Positions 11,700 to 23,700 of a DNA stretch of 64,000 nt are shown here, in pieces. The notes beneath the pieces were generated by a model that worked only from the letters and a program-made list of their open reading frames with translations, made no database searches and was not told where the DNA came from. Made by a program: the position numbers and the translations under genes. Source of the stretch: Cladorhizidae sp. MBARI D1340-BT2 (taxonomy: Eukaryota; Porifera; Demospongiae; Poecilosclerida; Cladorhizidae). Position 1 is the first letter of the stretch. Each line of letters starts with the position of its first letter. The stretch covers positions 21,361,990 through 21,425,989 of the forward strand of contig JAQNBH010000014.1 of NCBI GenBank assembly GCA_028752905.1. The letters run 5' to 3'.

Positions 11700-12508
11700 C
11701 TAAATATCAGTAGGAGAGAAGAAAATGCCAGCGCTTAGTGTTTCTCTCTACGTAAAACAGACCAGAGGAGCTAACATACAGCCAGCCCTTAGTGTATCTA
11801 GCTTAGCGTAGCTATCTACACTACACAGCAGCTGTAGCTAGGAACCCTTTGTTTATCTCAGAGATAGCGCTAATATTCCATAGCTAGCTAGCTAGATGCC
11901 AGAAGCCTATAGACAAGCTAGTATTTCTATCTCTGTACAACAGTTCTAAATACTAGAAGGAGCTAACATATGGCCAGCGCTTATTGTGTAGCTTAGCTAT
12001 CTACACTACACAGCATCTGTAACTAGGAACCTTTAGTTCATCCCAGAGATAGCGCTAATACTCCATAGCTATCTAGCTAGTTGGGCAGAAGCCTATAATT
12101 AGCTTAGCATAGCTATCTACACTACACAGCAGCTGTAGCTAGGAACCCTTTGTTTATCTCAGAGGCTAATATTCAATAGCTAGCAAGCTAGATGCCAGAA
12201 GCCTATAGACAAGCTAGTGTTTCTATCTCTGTACAACAGTTCTAAATAGGAGCTAGCGCTTTTTGTGTCTAGTTTAGCTATCTACACTACACAGCATCTG
12301 TAACTAGGAACCTTTAGTTCATCCCAGAGATAGCGCTAATACTCCATAGCTATCTAGCTAGTTGGCAGAAGCCTATAATTAGCGTGTCTAGCTTAGCATA
12401 CCTATCTACACTACACAGTATCTGTAACTAGGAACCTTTAGTTCATCCCAGAGATAGCGCTAATTCTCCATAGCTAGCTAGCTAGTTGGCAGAAGCCTAT
12501 ACACAAGC
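11700..12508 (+). repeat. Tandem repeat, 115-185-bp units
   Basis: At least five units of varying length share TAGCTATCTACACTACACAG, CTGTAGCTAGGAACC, AGAGATAGCGCTAAT, CCATAGCTAGCTAGCTAG and GCAGAAGCCTATA. Units begin near 11828, 12014, 12130, 12297 and 12418. Two length classes alternate, with and without an inserted TTTCTATCTCTGTACAACAG block. Confidence 0.85.
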
Positions 12509-13320
12509 TAAACTGACCCAATAACTAATATCAAAGTACATGTACTCAACTTACTTTGGAGAAGCTTTACTTCTTTAGGGCTATTTACCTTCGCGTTCTG
12601 TAAAATTAATGGTAATGATCGACTTGCATCCTGCCTAGATCTGGTGATAAATTAGCTGACTGACCAAAAAAGGCGTTGATTAAAAATCGGTGGTTTTTTG
12701 GTTAATTAAAAATACGGCTGTTATTGAGTTGGAAACAGCCACGGCGTCTGGGTATAATTATCAATAACAGCTAAAGCGGTCTAAGAGGTAACTACAGTTG
12801 AACCCCCAAAAAATATTCTAGCTGTATTGCCATTGGCGTTTCTGAGCAATGTCGTTCCAACGTCGTTCTAACACGACGGTTAAGTAACAACTCCATTCCA
12901 ACGGCGAAGAATCTCGTTCGGCGTTCAATTTGCTCTTCCTCATTTACATGGTTGTTCGTCACCTTCGTGCTTCGAGTTCAATCGGCTTTATGCTCCAGCT
13001 TCTTTGTCATTCGGCAGCCTCTCGCTTCTTGAACCTTGTCATTCTTCAGCATAAGGCCCTCGATATAAATGCCAGCCTCAAAGGAATAGAGGAGCAGATG
13101 AAGCTGTCCGATGAAAAAAACTGTTGATTAATTCCAGCGTCTTAGACCAAGCTAGGGTTACAACATTTTACTATGCTCATTTCTGCGGTGCAGGACCTTT
13201 CTAGGTTAGACCTTCCAAGTTAGCTCTACTGTCAGTTCATCAGACACATGGAACAAGGTAAGCTGTCTGTCATTTCTAAAGCTTCATTTAAACTGACAAC
13301 TTGGCATTTGTATTTTGAAG
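12509..13320. other. No gene recognised
   Basis: A 65-codon open frame at 12930-13127 has no recognisable domain. A possible splice donor ATGGAACAAG|gtaagct occurs at 13247-13263, upstream of the dispersed repeat that follows. Nothing else supported. Confidence 0.35.
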
Positions 13321-13585
13321 GAGGACGGTATGACGGCAACGAGTCCACAGTTTTGTCAAGTGGTACCGTGAGACTGGTAACCATAGCCAGATGAAGCGAG
13401 AGACCTTCGTTGGTGAGAACTGCTATCCAGTAAGCCATGGAGGAAAAGATGCAAAAAGATGACAAGACGACAGCATACCAGTAGCTTATTCTACTTCACA
13501 GTGAAGGAAACCCTCTCTCATGTAGGACTGTCTTGTGTTGCTGGACATTGCATGGGTGGAGTTTCGAGGCAGTGTTGCATCCTTG
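13312..13585 (+). repeat. Dispersed repeat, copy 1 (copy 2 at 63418-63660)
   Basis: It shares ordered blocks with the right end of the window: GACGGCAACGAGTCCACAGT / GACAGCAACAAGG, CAGTTTTGTCAAG, GAGACTGG, GATGACAAGACGACAGCATA / GATGAGAAGACAGCATACCA, GGACATTGC, and TTCGAGGCAGTG / TTTGAGGCAGTG. Overall similarity is moderate with indels. It could be a duplicated gene exon (a 3' splice site TTTTGAAG precedes it) or an unclassified element. Confidence 0.6.
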
Positions 13586-13854
13586 AAACCTCTAGATACC
13601 AAAGATAGAATTCTCTGTTTCTAATACATAGAATAATGCATCTTAATTCCTAAAATGTGAGTACTGGAAAAGAGTAACCAGCACTGACTGTTGGCCTTTC
13701 TCCCACCTTCATCAATCGGTGGGAAAGCATACGGAATTGGATGTTGGAACGCTTAACAATCCATGCTTAATATACTACCGTTTAGACATACTTGTGTTGT
13801 TGGCAAATGTTTGGTGTAGGGTATATACAGCAATGCCGTGGCTTAAAAACTACC

Positions 13855-14345
13855 ACATACAGTAGACGCTCACATATCCGAACAGCTTGGGACCAGAGGC
13901 TATTCGGATATGCAAAAAGTTCGGATATGCAAAAAACCACAAATATTAATTATAAATTCATGAATGTAACTAAAATGCTGGGAACTATTTTCAATATCCT
14001 TTTAACTGCAGGTTCTTGGGATTAAGAAGCTCACTTCCTGGTACTAGAAGGATTTAGGTCCTCAGTAACTGGCATGTTGTTTTACATATTATATACATAT
14101 TTTTTCATATTACTGTATATATATATTCATAATGTTGCATTTTCTCTGAGCAATAGTCCACTGAGTGCCTTGGGGCTTTCTCCTTTTTCTGAACGAACCA
14201 CAGATATAAAGCATTTTCTAGTTGTTTGTCTTTAGCAAGGCGCATGACTTTTTGCGAGCTGAACTTAGCCCCCGACAGTCCAGGTGGCCTGCGAACTCTC
14301 GAAGTTTGGCTTCGTTCTTTTTTATCTCCGTTATTGTCAACTTCC
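13855..14345 (-). pseudogene. pogo/Tigger-like DNA transposon fragment, copy 1
   Basis: The left edge reads CAGTAGACGCTCACATATCC with GAAC, then TATTCGGATATGC and TTCGGATATGC, like the 'CAGTAGACCCTC...TTATCCG' termini of pogo/Tigger elements. Minus-strand translation of 14345-14140 gives VMRLAKDKQLENALYLWFVQ followed by KKEKAPRH, matching the second helix-turn-helix (Tc5/CENP-B type) of Tigger-like transposases. The catalytic DDD domain is absent, so this is an internal-deletion fragment. Confidence 0.55.
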
Positions 14346-14399
14346 CTGGTTAATTGCTGGTTAGATTTATATACTTAGAACTGAAGACAAAGGGAAAGA

Positions 14400-14530
14400 T
14401 TCAGGAAAACAAATCTGGGCACCAGCAGGATTTGAACCCTTGATTTCTGCTTTCTGGGCAGTTAACTCAACCAGGCGAGTTTGTCAATTGTTGAGCCATG
14501 GGTACCAAACAATTAGAAGTCCTCCTAACA
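14400..14530 (-). repeat. tRNA-derived SINE-like fragment
   Basis: On the minus strand there is a perfect Pol III B-box GGTTCAAATCC (near 14430-14440) and, about 60 bp upstream, an A-box-like TGGCTCAACAATTG. Spacing fits a tRNA head, but the acceptor arms do not pair, so this is not a working tRNA. It lies between the two pogo-like fragments. Confidence 0.4.
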
Positions 14531-14600
14531 TGTACTTGTACTCCTTCACAAGTGCAATCAATAGTAGCAACCGCAATATAGTGTATATAATTTATTGTAC

Positions 14601-15180
14601 AGAGTACAGTAGATTGTCGCACATCCGAACACATTGGATACAACGATAAGTTCGGATATGCCAAAAATTCAGTTATGCCCCCAAAAATATAATTAAAAAC
14701 TTATTAAACTACTCGATTTTGGCATTTGGTAATCGTCAATATTATTTTTTCTGCAGGGCATTGGGATGCAAGTAGCTTACTTCCTAGTCCTATGAGAATT
14801 ATCTGTGTCCTTAGGGGCTACCATGTTATCTTACACATTGACAATAGTGTTGATGTATTGTGTACAGCAATTGTTGATCACAACTACATTTAGGTTCAGT
14901 ACATATACTACTAAAATAAGTTGTTTGCTTCAGGTTATCATGCCTCTTCGTGCATGCCAAAGGTCTCATTCCTTGAATGACTATCAGTGATGTCTGAGAA
15001 GATTTAGCTTGCTGCACTTGGTGGTCTGTCTCATCAGTAGCCAACCTACATTGCCAGAAAATGATGGTACTTCTGATTCTTGTTCATGTAACTTTTCACC
15101 TTTAGCATGACTATCAAGATTGCTTGCAAACTATCGAAGTTGGGCTTCATTCATTCTGATCTCTGTTATTGCTGTCCTTG
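14601..15180 (-). pseudogene. pogo/Tigger-like DNA transposon fragment, copy 2
   Basis: It begins with CAGTAGATTGTCGCACATCC and GAAC, then AGTTCGGATATGCC. Blocks follow in the same order as in copy 1: a CTGCAGG-GGGAT block, GCTTACTTCCTAGT, a GGCTACCATGTT block, and at the right AACTATCGAAGTTGGGCTTC matching CGAAGTTTGGCTTC of copy 1. The helix-turn-helix coding segment seen in copy 1 is not recognisable. The two copies are in the same orientation about 745 bp apart. Confidence 0.5.
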
Positions 15181-15184
15181 CAAT

Positions 15185-15780
15185 GCCTTACTCTTCTGCA
15201 ACTCCATATCAAGTGGTTTCTTCGGATAACTTGCCAAAGATAGTGCAGGCCAGCAGGCCAGCATAAACGTCCCTAAAAATAACTTTTTTGTTATTGGAAA
15301 TATCATGAAAATAATATTATTTTTTAAATAGACACCAAAAACTGCACAAGATACTAATTTTCCAAGTCCTAACAACTAAATTTTAATTTGGACCAATCAG
15401 ATCAAGTTCCTGGCACCCATCGCTATGGTTATCATTGATATCATCCGTAATCATATTAGCTGAAAGCATGCGAGTTCATTGTTCCAAGAGTTGAAGAACC
15501 TGTTTCACAGTAGTGTTGTAGAGAGCTCTGGATATGTCTGCTACGAATCCATGATCCAAAAAAGGCATGGGGGAAGGCCAAAGGAAGAGCGCTAGTAAGT
15601 TCCTGATGGGGGAAAGTAGCTAACTCAGCTAGTGTAGCGATCGTAACTGAAGGCGCCGGTCCTCCTACTTCGACTCCAGAGCCTTCCAGTGCATCAGCTA
15701 CTCCAGTTGCTGCTCTTCCAGGACCTGAAGTCGCTACTTTGTACCCTGCTGATGGGCTTGCCCTGCCTAATCCTGGCATA
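15185..15780. other. No gene supported
   Basis: The region between the pogo fragment and transposase copy A has open frames on the minus strand without recognisable domains. It may hold the 5' flank of the transposase element. Confidence 0.35.
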
Positions 15781-15781
15781 G

Positions 15782-18001
15782 AGAGTTGAGTCAGAGTACA
15801 AAAGCCATCATGAAGAAGGAGAGCTTGATGACGAGAAGGCACAGTCGATCTTCGATGACTTTATGGTTGCTCTCCCTCTGGAATATCGTAGGATGCTTGC
15901 AGTTGTAGTGATGGAGAGCTTCAGAAAAAGGCAGAAAATGAATATGAAGGAAGCTGCTCAGGAGACTGGTTCCATTGTTGGATGGAATGAAAACACTGTA
16001 GGCAAGTACAGAAAGGATTTTTTTGACAACAATGGAGAACTTGAAGACACAAAGCAAGGGAATTACAAGAGGATGACAGTCTTGAGGATGAGGAGGTTAG
16101 TTTGTGGGATTGATTTTATATCTATACACTAGATATATACATGCAACTTTGGACTACAGATAAACAAAATAGCCGCTGAGTGGGTGAGGGAGAATGCGTT
16201 TGTCCGTGGGAAGCCTAACATGACTGCTCAGAGTTTTTGTACGTGGGTGAACGAGCATCTCCTTCCCACCAGCCACCACATTTCTCCTGGCATATCTCTC
16301 TGCGGACTGCTATGCGCTGTGTCAGGGAATCTCTATCCTTTATCCATGACTGCTTCCTCCCCGAGGTTAAGCCTGAAGACAGAGACAGAGCCACTACGGG
16401 AAATGAAGGGGGAAGACATGGAACAAGTGGTTAATGAAGTACTACTGGACATGACCTTAAAAGAGCGCCAGAAGTCTAAGATTGCAAGCTGACACGACCG
16501 CAGAATCCGGCAGTGGAAACCCTGAAAGGGCGTACCTGGAAACGTGTGACGTACAAGACTGCCAAGGATTCTGATTGGTTGCCAAGGACGGTGTCCTGGA
16601 AACTGAACTGTTGTAGATATAGAGAGAACTGTGATTTATTGAGTAAAGTTGTATCGCCGAGTATTATTGAGTTTTACGTCTGAGTGTCTTATTTGTATAT
16701 ATGGTCTTGTTGTAGTAAGTTTACTATTGTCCAAATATACCAGTCCTTTTCGTAAGGGGTAATACAATCTGGGAAGTGGATTGATTTCGACTAACTGTGG
16801 GATTTGGTGTGAGACTAGAATCTAAGTTGGTGGCGGGTGTGGAGAGCGGATCTGTAGGAAATCAAGTAGCTTTCCTAGTAGAAGGGTTTTCCCATCACAC
16901 GCTGGCTTCATCACCTGGGATTCAAGCCAGTCAGTCATAAGAAGGGATGGACATGAGAGGGAGGATGTCGTCAAATACCGAAGGGTTATACTATATAATA
17001 ATTAAATATAATTATATATAAGTAATTCATTGCACAGTATTTACTCTTGGTCATAGATTATATATAAATCATGCAGGAATATCTGAAAGAGATGGACTTG
17101 CTTTACAAGCAGCACAATCCTCCTCCTTCCTGTAGTGACGAGCCAACCAGAGTTCGAGAAGAAGAGGATGACGGTAAAAAGACTTGTGGTGCTCTATCAT
17201 GATGAGAGTATATACAACTCCAACGAAAGCCAAAAATGGATGTGGGGGACAGATAACAAGCCTGCCATCCCGCCAAAGACAAAAGGGAGTGGGATCATGG
17301 TGTCAGATTTCATTGACGAGCATGATGGAAATCTGAAGCCGACTCCCGAGCAGCATGCTCTAGCAGAGGCAAACCATCAGGTCATCAAGGAAACTGCAAA
17401 AGAAGTCCTGGAATATGGTGCAGAGAAGGAGGGGTATTGGACTGGCGACCGTTTTATGAAGCAGATGGAGACTGCATGTGACATCGCCTCTTTCAAGTAC
17501 CCGCCAGCTACACACTCAGTCCTCTTCATTTTCGATCAGAGTAGCTGCCACAGGAAGCATGAAGAGCATGCGCTGATTCCGCGCAACATAATGGTGAAGG
17601 ACGGAGGTCCAAGAAGAGTAAGAGACACTGTTTGGGGTGGACAGCAACAGGTCATGGTCCATCCAGATGGTTCAGCAAAAGGTCTCAGGACCATACTGAA
17701 AGAAAGAGGACTAATGAACATTGGCCATCTGAAGGCTGACCAGATGAGGCAGCTTATCTCCTTCCATGAAGACTTTGTTCGGGAGAAGATACATGTGAAA
17801 CACTACTGTCATAGTAGGGGTCATTTGAGCATGTTCCTTCCAAAGTTCCATTGTGGGCTTAACCCCATTGAATGTGTCTGGGGGAAATCGAAGAGGTTCT
17901 GTCAGGCACACACTAACTTTACCTATACTAGACTAAAAGAGACTAAAAGAGATTGTCTTAAGAGTCCTGCTCCGTCTGACCTCGCAAGAAAGCGGAAATA
18001 A
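15782..18001 (+). pseudogene. DDE transposase, copy A (IS630/Tc1-like, long D-E spacing), interrupted
   Basis: The N-terminal exon (15782-16095) encodes RRMLAVVVMESFRKRQ and NTVGKYRKDFFDNN, a helix-turn-helix region homologous to copy B at 47489. An intron (about 16096-16160) is followed by EWVRENAFVRGKPNMTAQSF. The frame is then cut by the LTR-like insertion 16320-16899 and resumes as WLHHLGFKP. A second intron (about 16986-17071) precedes YLKEMDLLYKQHNPPP. After a one-base frame slip near 17165, the catalytic ORF 17135-18001 carries the three acidic residues: YHDES (D23 of that ORF), FDQSSCH (D134) and NPIECVW (E246). Related proteins are known to me mainly from basidiomycete fungi, where they share a WMWG...GIMVSDFI..H pattern. 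Frameshifts and the insertion make this copy inactive, although the 3' ORF is intact. Confidence 0.7.
16320..16899. mobile_element. 580-bp LTR-like insertion (solo LTR or small LTR element)
   Basis: The insert starts TGTCAGGG and ends CCCATCACA, and is bordered on both sides by CGCTG (16315-16319 and 16900-16904), a 5-bp target duplication. Removing the insert and one CGCTG restores the transposase frame through the residues RTAMRWLHHLGF. TG...CA ends with a 5-bp duplication are typical of LTR retrotransposons. No internal LTR pair, primer site or pol motif was seen, so a solo LTR is likely. Confidence 0.7.
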
Positions 18002-18045
18002 AATGTAATCCTCCAAAAGGGTTTAAACGAGGTTAAGGTGATGTT

Positions 18046-18990
18046 GCTGCTGAACCAGTTATGGTTTCAATCTCTACACGGATAAGAGAATTCCCCAATG
18101 AAAATGTAACTGTTATTATGGGCAGTTGTTTGGCAATACCTGCAGAGAGAATGTATCTGAGTGTGTTAACTCAGCACATCAAGTCAACTAAACATGCCAA
18201 CGGAAAAGAGCGTTTGGCATCAAAGGAATTGAGAGAGGAACATATGTGATATGTTAAATAAATATGACAAGGAAAAACACCCTATTGGAGAAGGCCTCTC
18301 AGATGCAGTTCGTGTCCATCGAGTAAAAGTGGTCAAAGCATTTTTAAAGGGTACCGCTTGCTATTTTTTCGGGATTTATTTGAGGAGAGTGCATTCAGGC
18401 TTTCCAACAGCACCAATTTGTATAAACTGATTCCTTTTATTTAGCATGAATATTTATTTAGCATGAATAGCGACAAAGCATAAAGAAGGACATTGATGGT
18501 AAAGAAGTGTCTGTAATTTAGACGGAAAAACCCATGTTTGCGAAGCAATGGTCGTACTACTGAACTTTGTTGATGAACAGTGGAACATAAAGCAGCGTGT
18601 TGTTCGGCTAATAATGTTAGTTAAGAGCCTTACAGGTGAAGAACTTGCACGTCAATTCCCTTTCTACTCAGCTAGGTATTGCCTCCAACCTGTTATTAGC
18701 TGCTAATGCGGGATCGTGCATCAGTGAACAATGTAGCAATACGCACATTGAGTAATGTTTTCCCACACATTTTAGATGTAGGGTGCTTTTCTCACACCTT
18801 GGATCACGTGGGGGAGAGAATCAAGACACCTCTGCTTGACGAATTTCGGAGGGGTTGGGTTGGGCTTTTTTCAAGAAGTCCAAAGACGAAATTAGCCTGG
18901 TAGACAGCTACAGGTTTACCAGTACCAACATATTCAGCCACTCATTGGTGGTTCAAGTGGGATGTAATGAACCACTTGCTTAAAGCATTT
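18046..18990 (+). pseudogene. hAT-like transposase remnant
   Basis: Broken frames in order read CLAIPAERMYLSVLTQHIKS with KHANGKE (a Cys/His DNA-binding finger like those fused to hAT transposases), YDKEKHPIGEGLSDAVRVHR, VSVIFDGTTHV-like sequence after frame correction, EQWNIKQRVVRLIMLVKSLTG with EEL, and finally MRDRASVNNVAIRTLSNVF with VGCFSHTLDHVGE at 18706-18903. The latter matches the 'RDRA.VN..A.........D.GC.SHTLD.VG' hallmark of one hAT subgroup in invertebrates. Stops and frame breaks are frequent (for example in 18370-18700), and the dimerisation domain is missing. It starts only about 45 bp after transposase copy A. Confidence 0.6.
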
Positions 18991-19139
18991 GGGTAAAGGA
19001 TTTAGTCTTCTTATCCTTTGTAGGCTAGCCCGAGCTATCAACCTCTTTGTGGTTCCACGCACATAATCACAGGGTCCCTTTCCATTGGAGTTGGCGAAAA
19101 AATGCCACTCTGCATTGACACTGTAGTCCTCAACATGGT

Positions 19140-20790
19140 GGGCAAGCTTAACAAAATTTGACTTGTTCGATGCAGCTCCATCGTAAAATTAATAAACTTT
19201 GGTGAGGTTGAACTTCTTTTTCAGAAAGTTGAGACATTTCTTTCTTGAACACATGAACAGCAATGGCATCGTGGGTGAGCGAGTCTGAAATTGTGACATA
19301 ACTCAAGTGCTGTAACTCAACAGATTCTGTAGTGCAGAAATATTCCACGATGGGATGCAGGGTTGCCTGGTCATTCGTCCAATGGAACACTTGGGCTCCA
19401 TTGTGGCATACAAAGGAATAGTTCTTCGCGAAATCACCCATCACAATTGCCTCTCCTTCTATAATATTATGATATAAGTCCTGCAAATGTGAAGCTTGTT
19501 GTTTTGCAACAAAGTCATAACTGACAGTTTTTGGATGAGGGTTTTGACAAAGTCTTCTGTGCTCTTTCTCATTGTTTTCAGGTTGGTGCGGTCAACACTC
19601 AGTCAGGCATTGTAGGTGATCTCATGAAAAGATAACTCATCAAAGATAGCAAGGATTTGCTGTCAATTTTCCTGCTTTCCCAGGGACACTCTTCTTCTAC
19701 ACTATCACATACTGACAACATGACATACACCCTGAAAGATCACTGTTCTTTCAAAAGTCACATTCCCCTAGGTAACACTCTGGTTGTGGGGGGTTGCACG
19801 AGAGCATATTAGCAGGGTTTTGTATGTTATCTTCCCATCAAAGTCATCGCTTATCAGGGCGTTGAAGTAAGGGTATGAGTTCATTTTACATGCCTCCATC
19901 ATTAACTTTACATTCTGATGAATGGTTCAGACACACATGCTGTGTGTACTACTAGAATCTGCCAGCACCACATTCTTCGGCCGCAACTGGACAAATTTTG
20001 AGAACCCAATTTTGGGTCCATTGTCCTTGAATTTTCTGTAGGCCTTGACAATGTTACATAGCAATTGCTTCTGCACATTTTATTTTACGTCATTCACCTT
20101 CATAGATGCACAGTCTTTTTTCCAGGCATCATCCTGCTCATGTCATCTTGCTCATAAAATGCTCGTACTGTCTTGGCTGTTTCACCACTCAAAGTTTTCG
20201 CAACCTTAGGATTTGGTGTTTAAAGGATGCCTTTTTCACAGACAAGTCTTTTCAAGGTCCTCACCATATGTTGAGTTCCCAAAATTCTTCTTGTACTCTC
20301 CTGATGCTCCAACTTTTAGGAAGCACTGTCAGAACTTTGAATTTTTTCACTTTGTTTTTGTTCCTGTTGAAATTTCTCTTTTAGTTGCTTGATCATCTCC
20401 TCATAGCTTGCAACATCTTTGTTCACAACTTCTGCTGTATCTGGAGAATCCAGACGTAGTTTTTTCCTCGCAACCCCCACAATTTTCTTTGCTTTTTCTA
20501 TCGAGTATATAGCATTTTCCACCCAACTTTTGGTGGTCAAGGAGGGAAAAATCCTAGGACTGTCAATGACTCATCAAGTGTTGCTATGTTCTCTTAATGG
20601 ATGACTTCCTGTTCTTCCACTGAAGGCTCCTCATTGGATTCTTCCCCAGAAATGCTGCTGGATGAAGAAGGATGGTCTTTCTCCATGTGTGCTATACTTT
20701 TCCAGCAAGTGGAACACAACTTTTGCCCCATGATGATGTCCACCTATGCAAGCAAAAGAAAATTACTGTCTTTTTTTTTTGGCTAGAAAT
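19140..20790 (-). pseudogene. Multicopy invertebrate protein family of unknown function, decayed copy
   Basis: Minus-strand translation, read in order: MGQKLCSTCWKSIAHME (N-terminal Cys pair), LDESLTVLG, a lysine-rich coiled-coil (NKDVASYEEMIKQLKEKFQQ), MSRMMPGKKD, KIGFSKFVQLRPKNVVLADS with a following HSMCVCTIHQNVKLMM, and at 19486-19148 GDFAKNYSFVCHNGAQVFHW with DAIAVHVFK. I recall the same order in many uncharacterised, highly repeated proteins of hydra, aphids and sponges, which suggests a mobile-element or multicopy origin. Stops and frameshifts throughout. No biochemical role can be stated. Confidence 0.45.
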
Positions 20791-20794
20791 AATG

Positions 20795-23700
20795 ATAAAC
20801 TGAAAATAGTTATGCACCCACCTGTGGATTGAGTTTTACATATTCAAGGCAGATTTGTCTTGAGATCTTCTCCCCGTTTAGGTTTCTTATGCAGACTTAA
20901 CAGATTGGAACATGCCATTTGTCGGTTGGCATACAAAGAAATATATTTATCGAAGAGCTTACGGCAGCTTGTCATAACAAGGCTTTTTGCAGCTTTGTGT
21001 CTAAATGACACCAAGTCCTTTTGCCTTTAGGTCAGTTCTATGAATATGCTCCCACATTGACAATAATCACCAATGATGCTCCCAATTGAGCAAGCCATCT
21101 GCAATAGAGAAATCCCGACTGCATTATTTAGTTCAACAAAATTCTGACATTGCATCTAGGCAAGCCACAGCCAACATCAGTAGACTCACCAATTCAAGCA
21201 GACTCAGAATCAGGCCTCTCGCGACTATAGTATCTACACTCAGTAGAGGCAGCTTGCTAGACAGAACACAAACCCCAAACAAAACACGAGCAGTTCTTTT
21301 ATATACACAAAACTGTGCAGGAAGAATCATGCACAGATCACAGCAAACATCAAAGAGTTCTGGCCAAGACTTGTAGCAGCAAGATCCTGCAGGTTTGTGC
21401 TAACACAAGCACGCACTGAACAAGTCAAAATATGACTCAGATCTTCCTTCTCAGGATTGTTGTTTAGTCACACACTGTGGTTCATTCCAGATGCCTTTGA
21501 CAGACTTGAGGAGAGTATTGGTAGAAGAAAGAAAGGACTTAGTTTTTTGTTCTATACCCAGAGGGGCCAGCCAATTGATCCAGATACAGGTTTTCAAGTG
21601 AAAATAAGGAATTTCTCTGGATCTCATAGGAATCCCACCATGATTTTTGGCACTGAGATAGCCACTTGTGTCAGCTTCAACATAGCCTTAAAGATTTTTA
21701 TTTTGAGGTATAGGTTTTGAGTAATAAAGCTAACTTCCCCATTTATTTAGGTACAACAATCATTCTGCCACTATTGGAAAGCCCTTGAAAACAGCTTTCC
21801 AATGGTGTTTGAATTGGCCAAATTGAGCCAGAAACAATGGAGGTAGATCAGGTAAGTGAACCCATGAGCTTCTCGAGATCACTTCGGGTCAGATCTTCAG
21901 AACGTTATATCTCTGAGATCCTTTGACATAGGGACCTAAAATTTGGTGTGGAATCATTTTTCACCAGGCCCTACAAGTAAGCCAAATTACTAAGACATCG
22001 GAAGTGCCTTGCAAATATTTGCCTCCAAGTGTGTGAGTTGACATAAAATCACCCTATAGTATTGTCTTACAACCACTCCCCTTTTTATATATACATTTTT
22101 ATAAGGTATATGTATGGGAAGCTCTTGATAACTAGTCTAGATCCAGTGCATAAGTCAGAAAACATTTTGTGGGATATGCATGAAGAATATTGCAGGTTTT
22201 GTGAGTAGCTATACTGTCAAGATCCTTACAGTGGAATCCTCAAGGTATTACATGACCATGAAAATTAAGCATAGGTATATAGCTATATATATAGCGGTTA
22301 ATATCATCTAGCATTAGTGAATATAACATGTATCACGCATCGATCATATTCCAGCTGTGCAGGAACTGGATATAGTTGCCAAACTAATGTTCACCGATCT
22401 CCACAATCATTTTATTATGAAAGCGATTCTTTCAAACAGTTCACAGTAGCAAAAGGTTTGATATTGATCTCAGAACTCAAACAACAATGGACGACAAAAC
22501 AGAATCATTTTAGATTATATTTAATTTGACTCAAATCTTTGTTATATTATCATATGTCTATATAGTTATTAATTTAAAAAAATTATAATAAATTTAAAAA
22601 AATAAACAAAGCAGAGGAAAAAAATCACATAATGATTTTTCAGGATGAAGGTGGGGTAATAATCTGGTAAGAGTCTTAGTTTTCTCTCGACCTGACATGA
22701 CCTCCAAGTCTTGTGATTTCTATGGATGCCTATCTCCTTTTTAATCAGCTAAAATCAAGTTCCACATCTAGGCATGGAGAGTAGGAAAACCAATGTCTTC
22801 TTGACTGCATTAACTATACAATCTACATCAGTTAGGAAGACCAGTTAACAATGCACTATGTATTGTACAACAGAGACATGAGCACCCAAGGTATGAGCAA
22901 TACTCTTCTGTACAAAAGAAATCTAGGGGTACTTGAATCCATATTAAGCTGTTAAGTCAGGAACATCAGCTTTTGCAGCTGCAGAGTTAGTAGCTAAAAA
23001 CTGTGCCTCTCTTCCATGCTGCACACATCACAAATAGGGAGAATGCAGGGATAAAATAATTAATGCTACAGATTGTGTTAGAAGCAGACAGAACCTTGCC
23101 AATATATAAAATTCTACATTGTTGGATTAACTTGATAGCTGTTCAGAATGCTCTACATTATTAACATATCCTTGAATTCAGAATGCTCTACATTATTAAC
23201 ATATCCCTCCTATCCCTCCTATATTGAAAATATGCTCAGTAATCTTACCAACTATAATATTAACCTATTTTGTGCCAAGGGACAACAGTAACAATTACCA
23301 GTACTAGGAACTAGGAAGGGTATCCTGCCGCTGACATAGTTCCTAGGGAGAAAAATCAACAATCCGCAGTACTAGGAAGGATACCTTGCCGCTGACATAG
23401 TTCCTACGCCATGCTGTCAAACGTCCTACAGTTAGTAGCTGACTCTGCATCATTCTGCTATATAGCTTAACGACGAACATTTCCATATCCAACGAGCGAT
23501 AATAATAAACGCGCGTGCCACCTTCGCCAGCGCACAGGCTGCAAAACATAATAATTATGACACCGAAGATGCTGTCTATTCTACCAAGCTGAGGAAAACA
23601 AAACTTGAACTCTAAGGAGGCTACAATCATGGTAAGTAGTATTCTAATAGATCGTCTACCAGTTGTAGTCCTGTCGCCACAACTTTTTTCCATAGGAATG

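Noticed and set aside
14400..14530. tRNA gene
   Set aside because: A and B boxes are present but acceptor and anticodon stems do not pair; better explained as a tRNA-derived SINE.
15456..15842. 128-codon minus-strand frame with Ala/Gly/Pro-rich sequence
   Set aside because: No domain, and it overlaps the 5' part of the plus-strand transposase copy A; probably a shadow frame.
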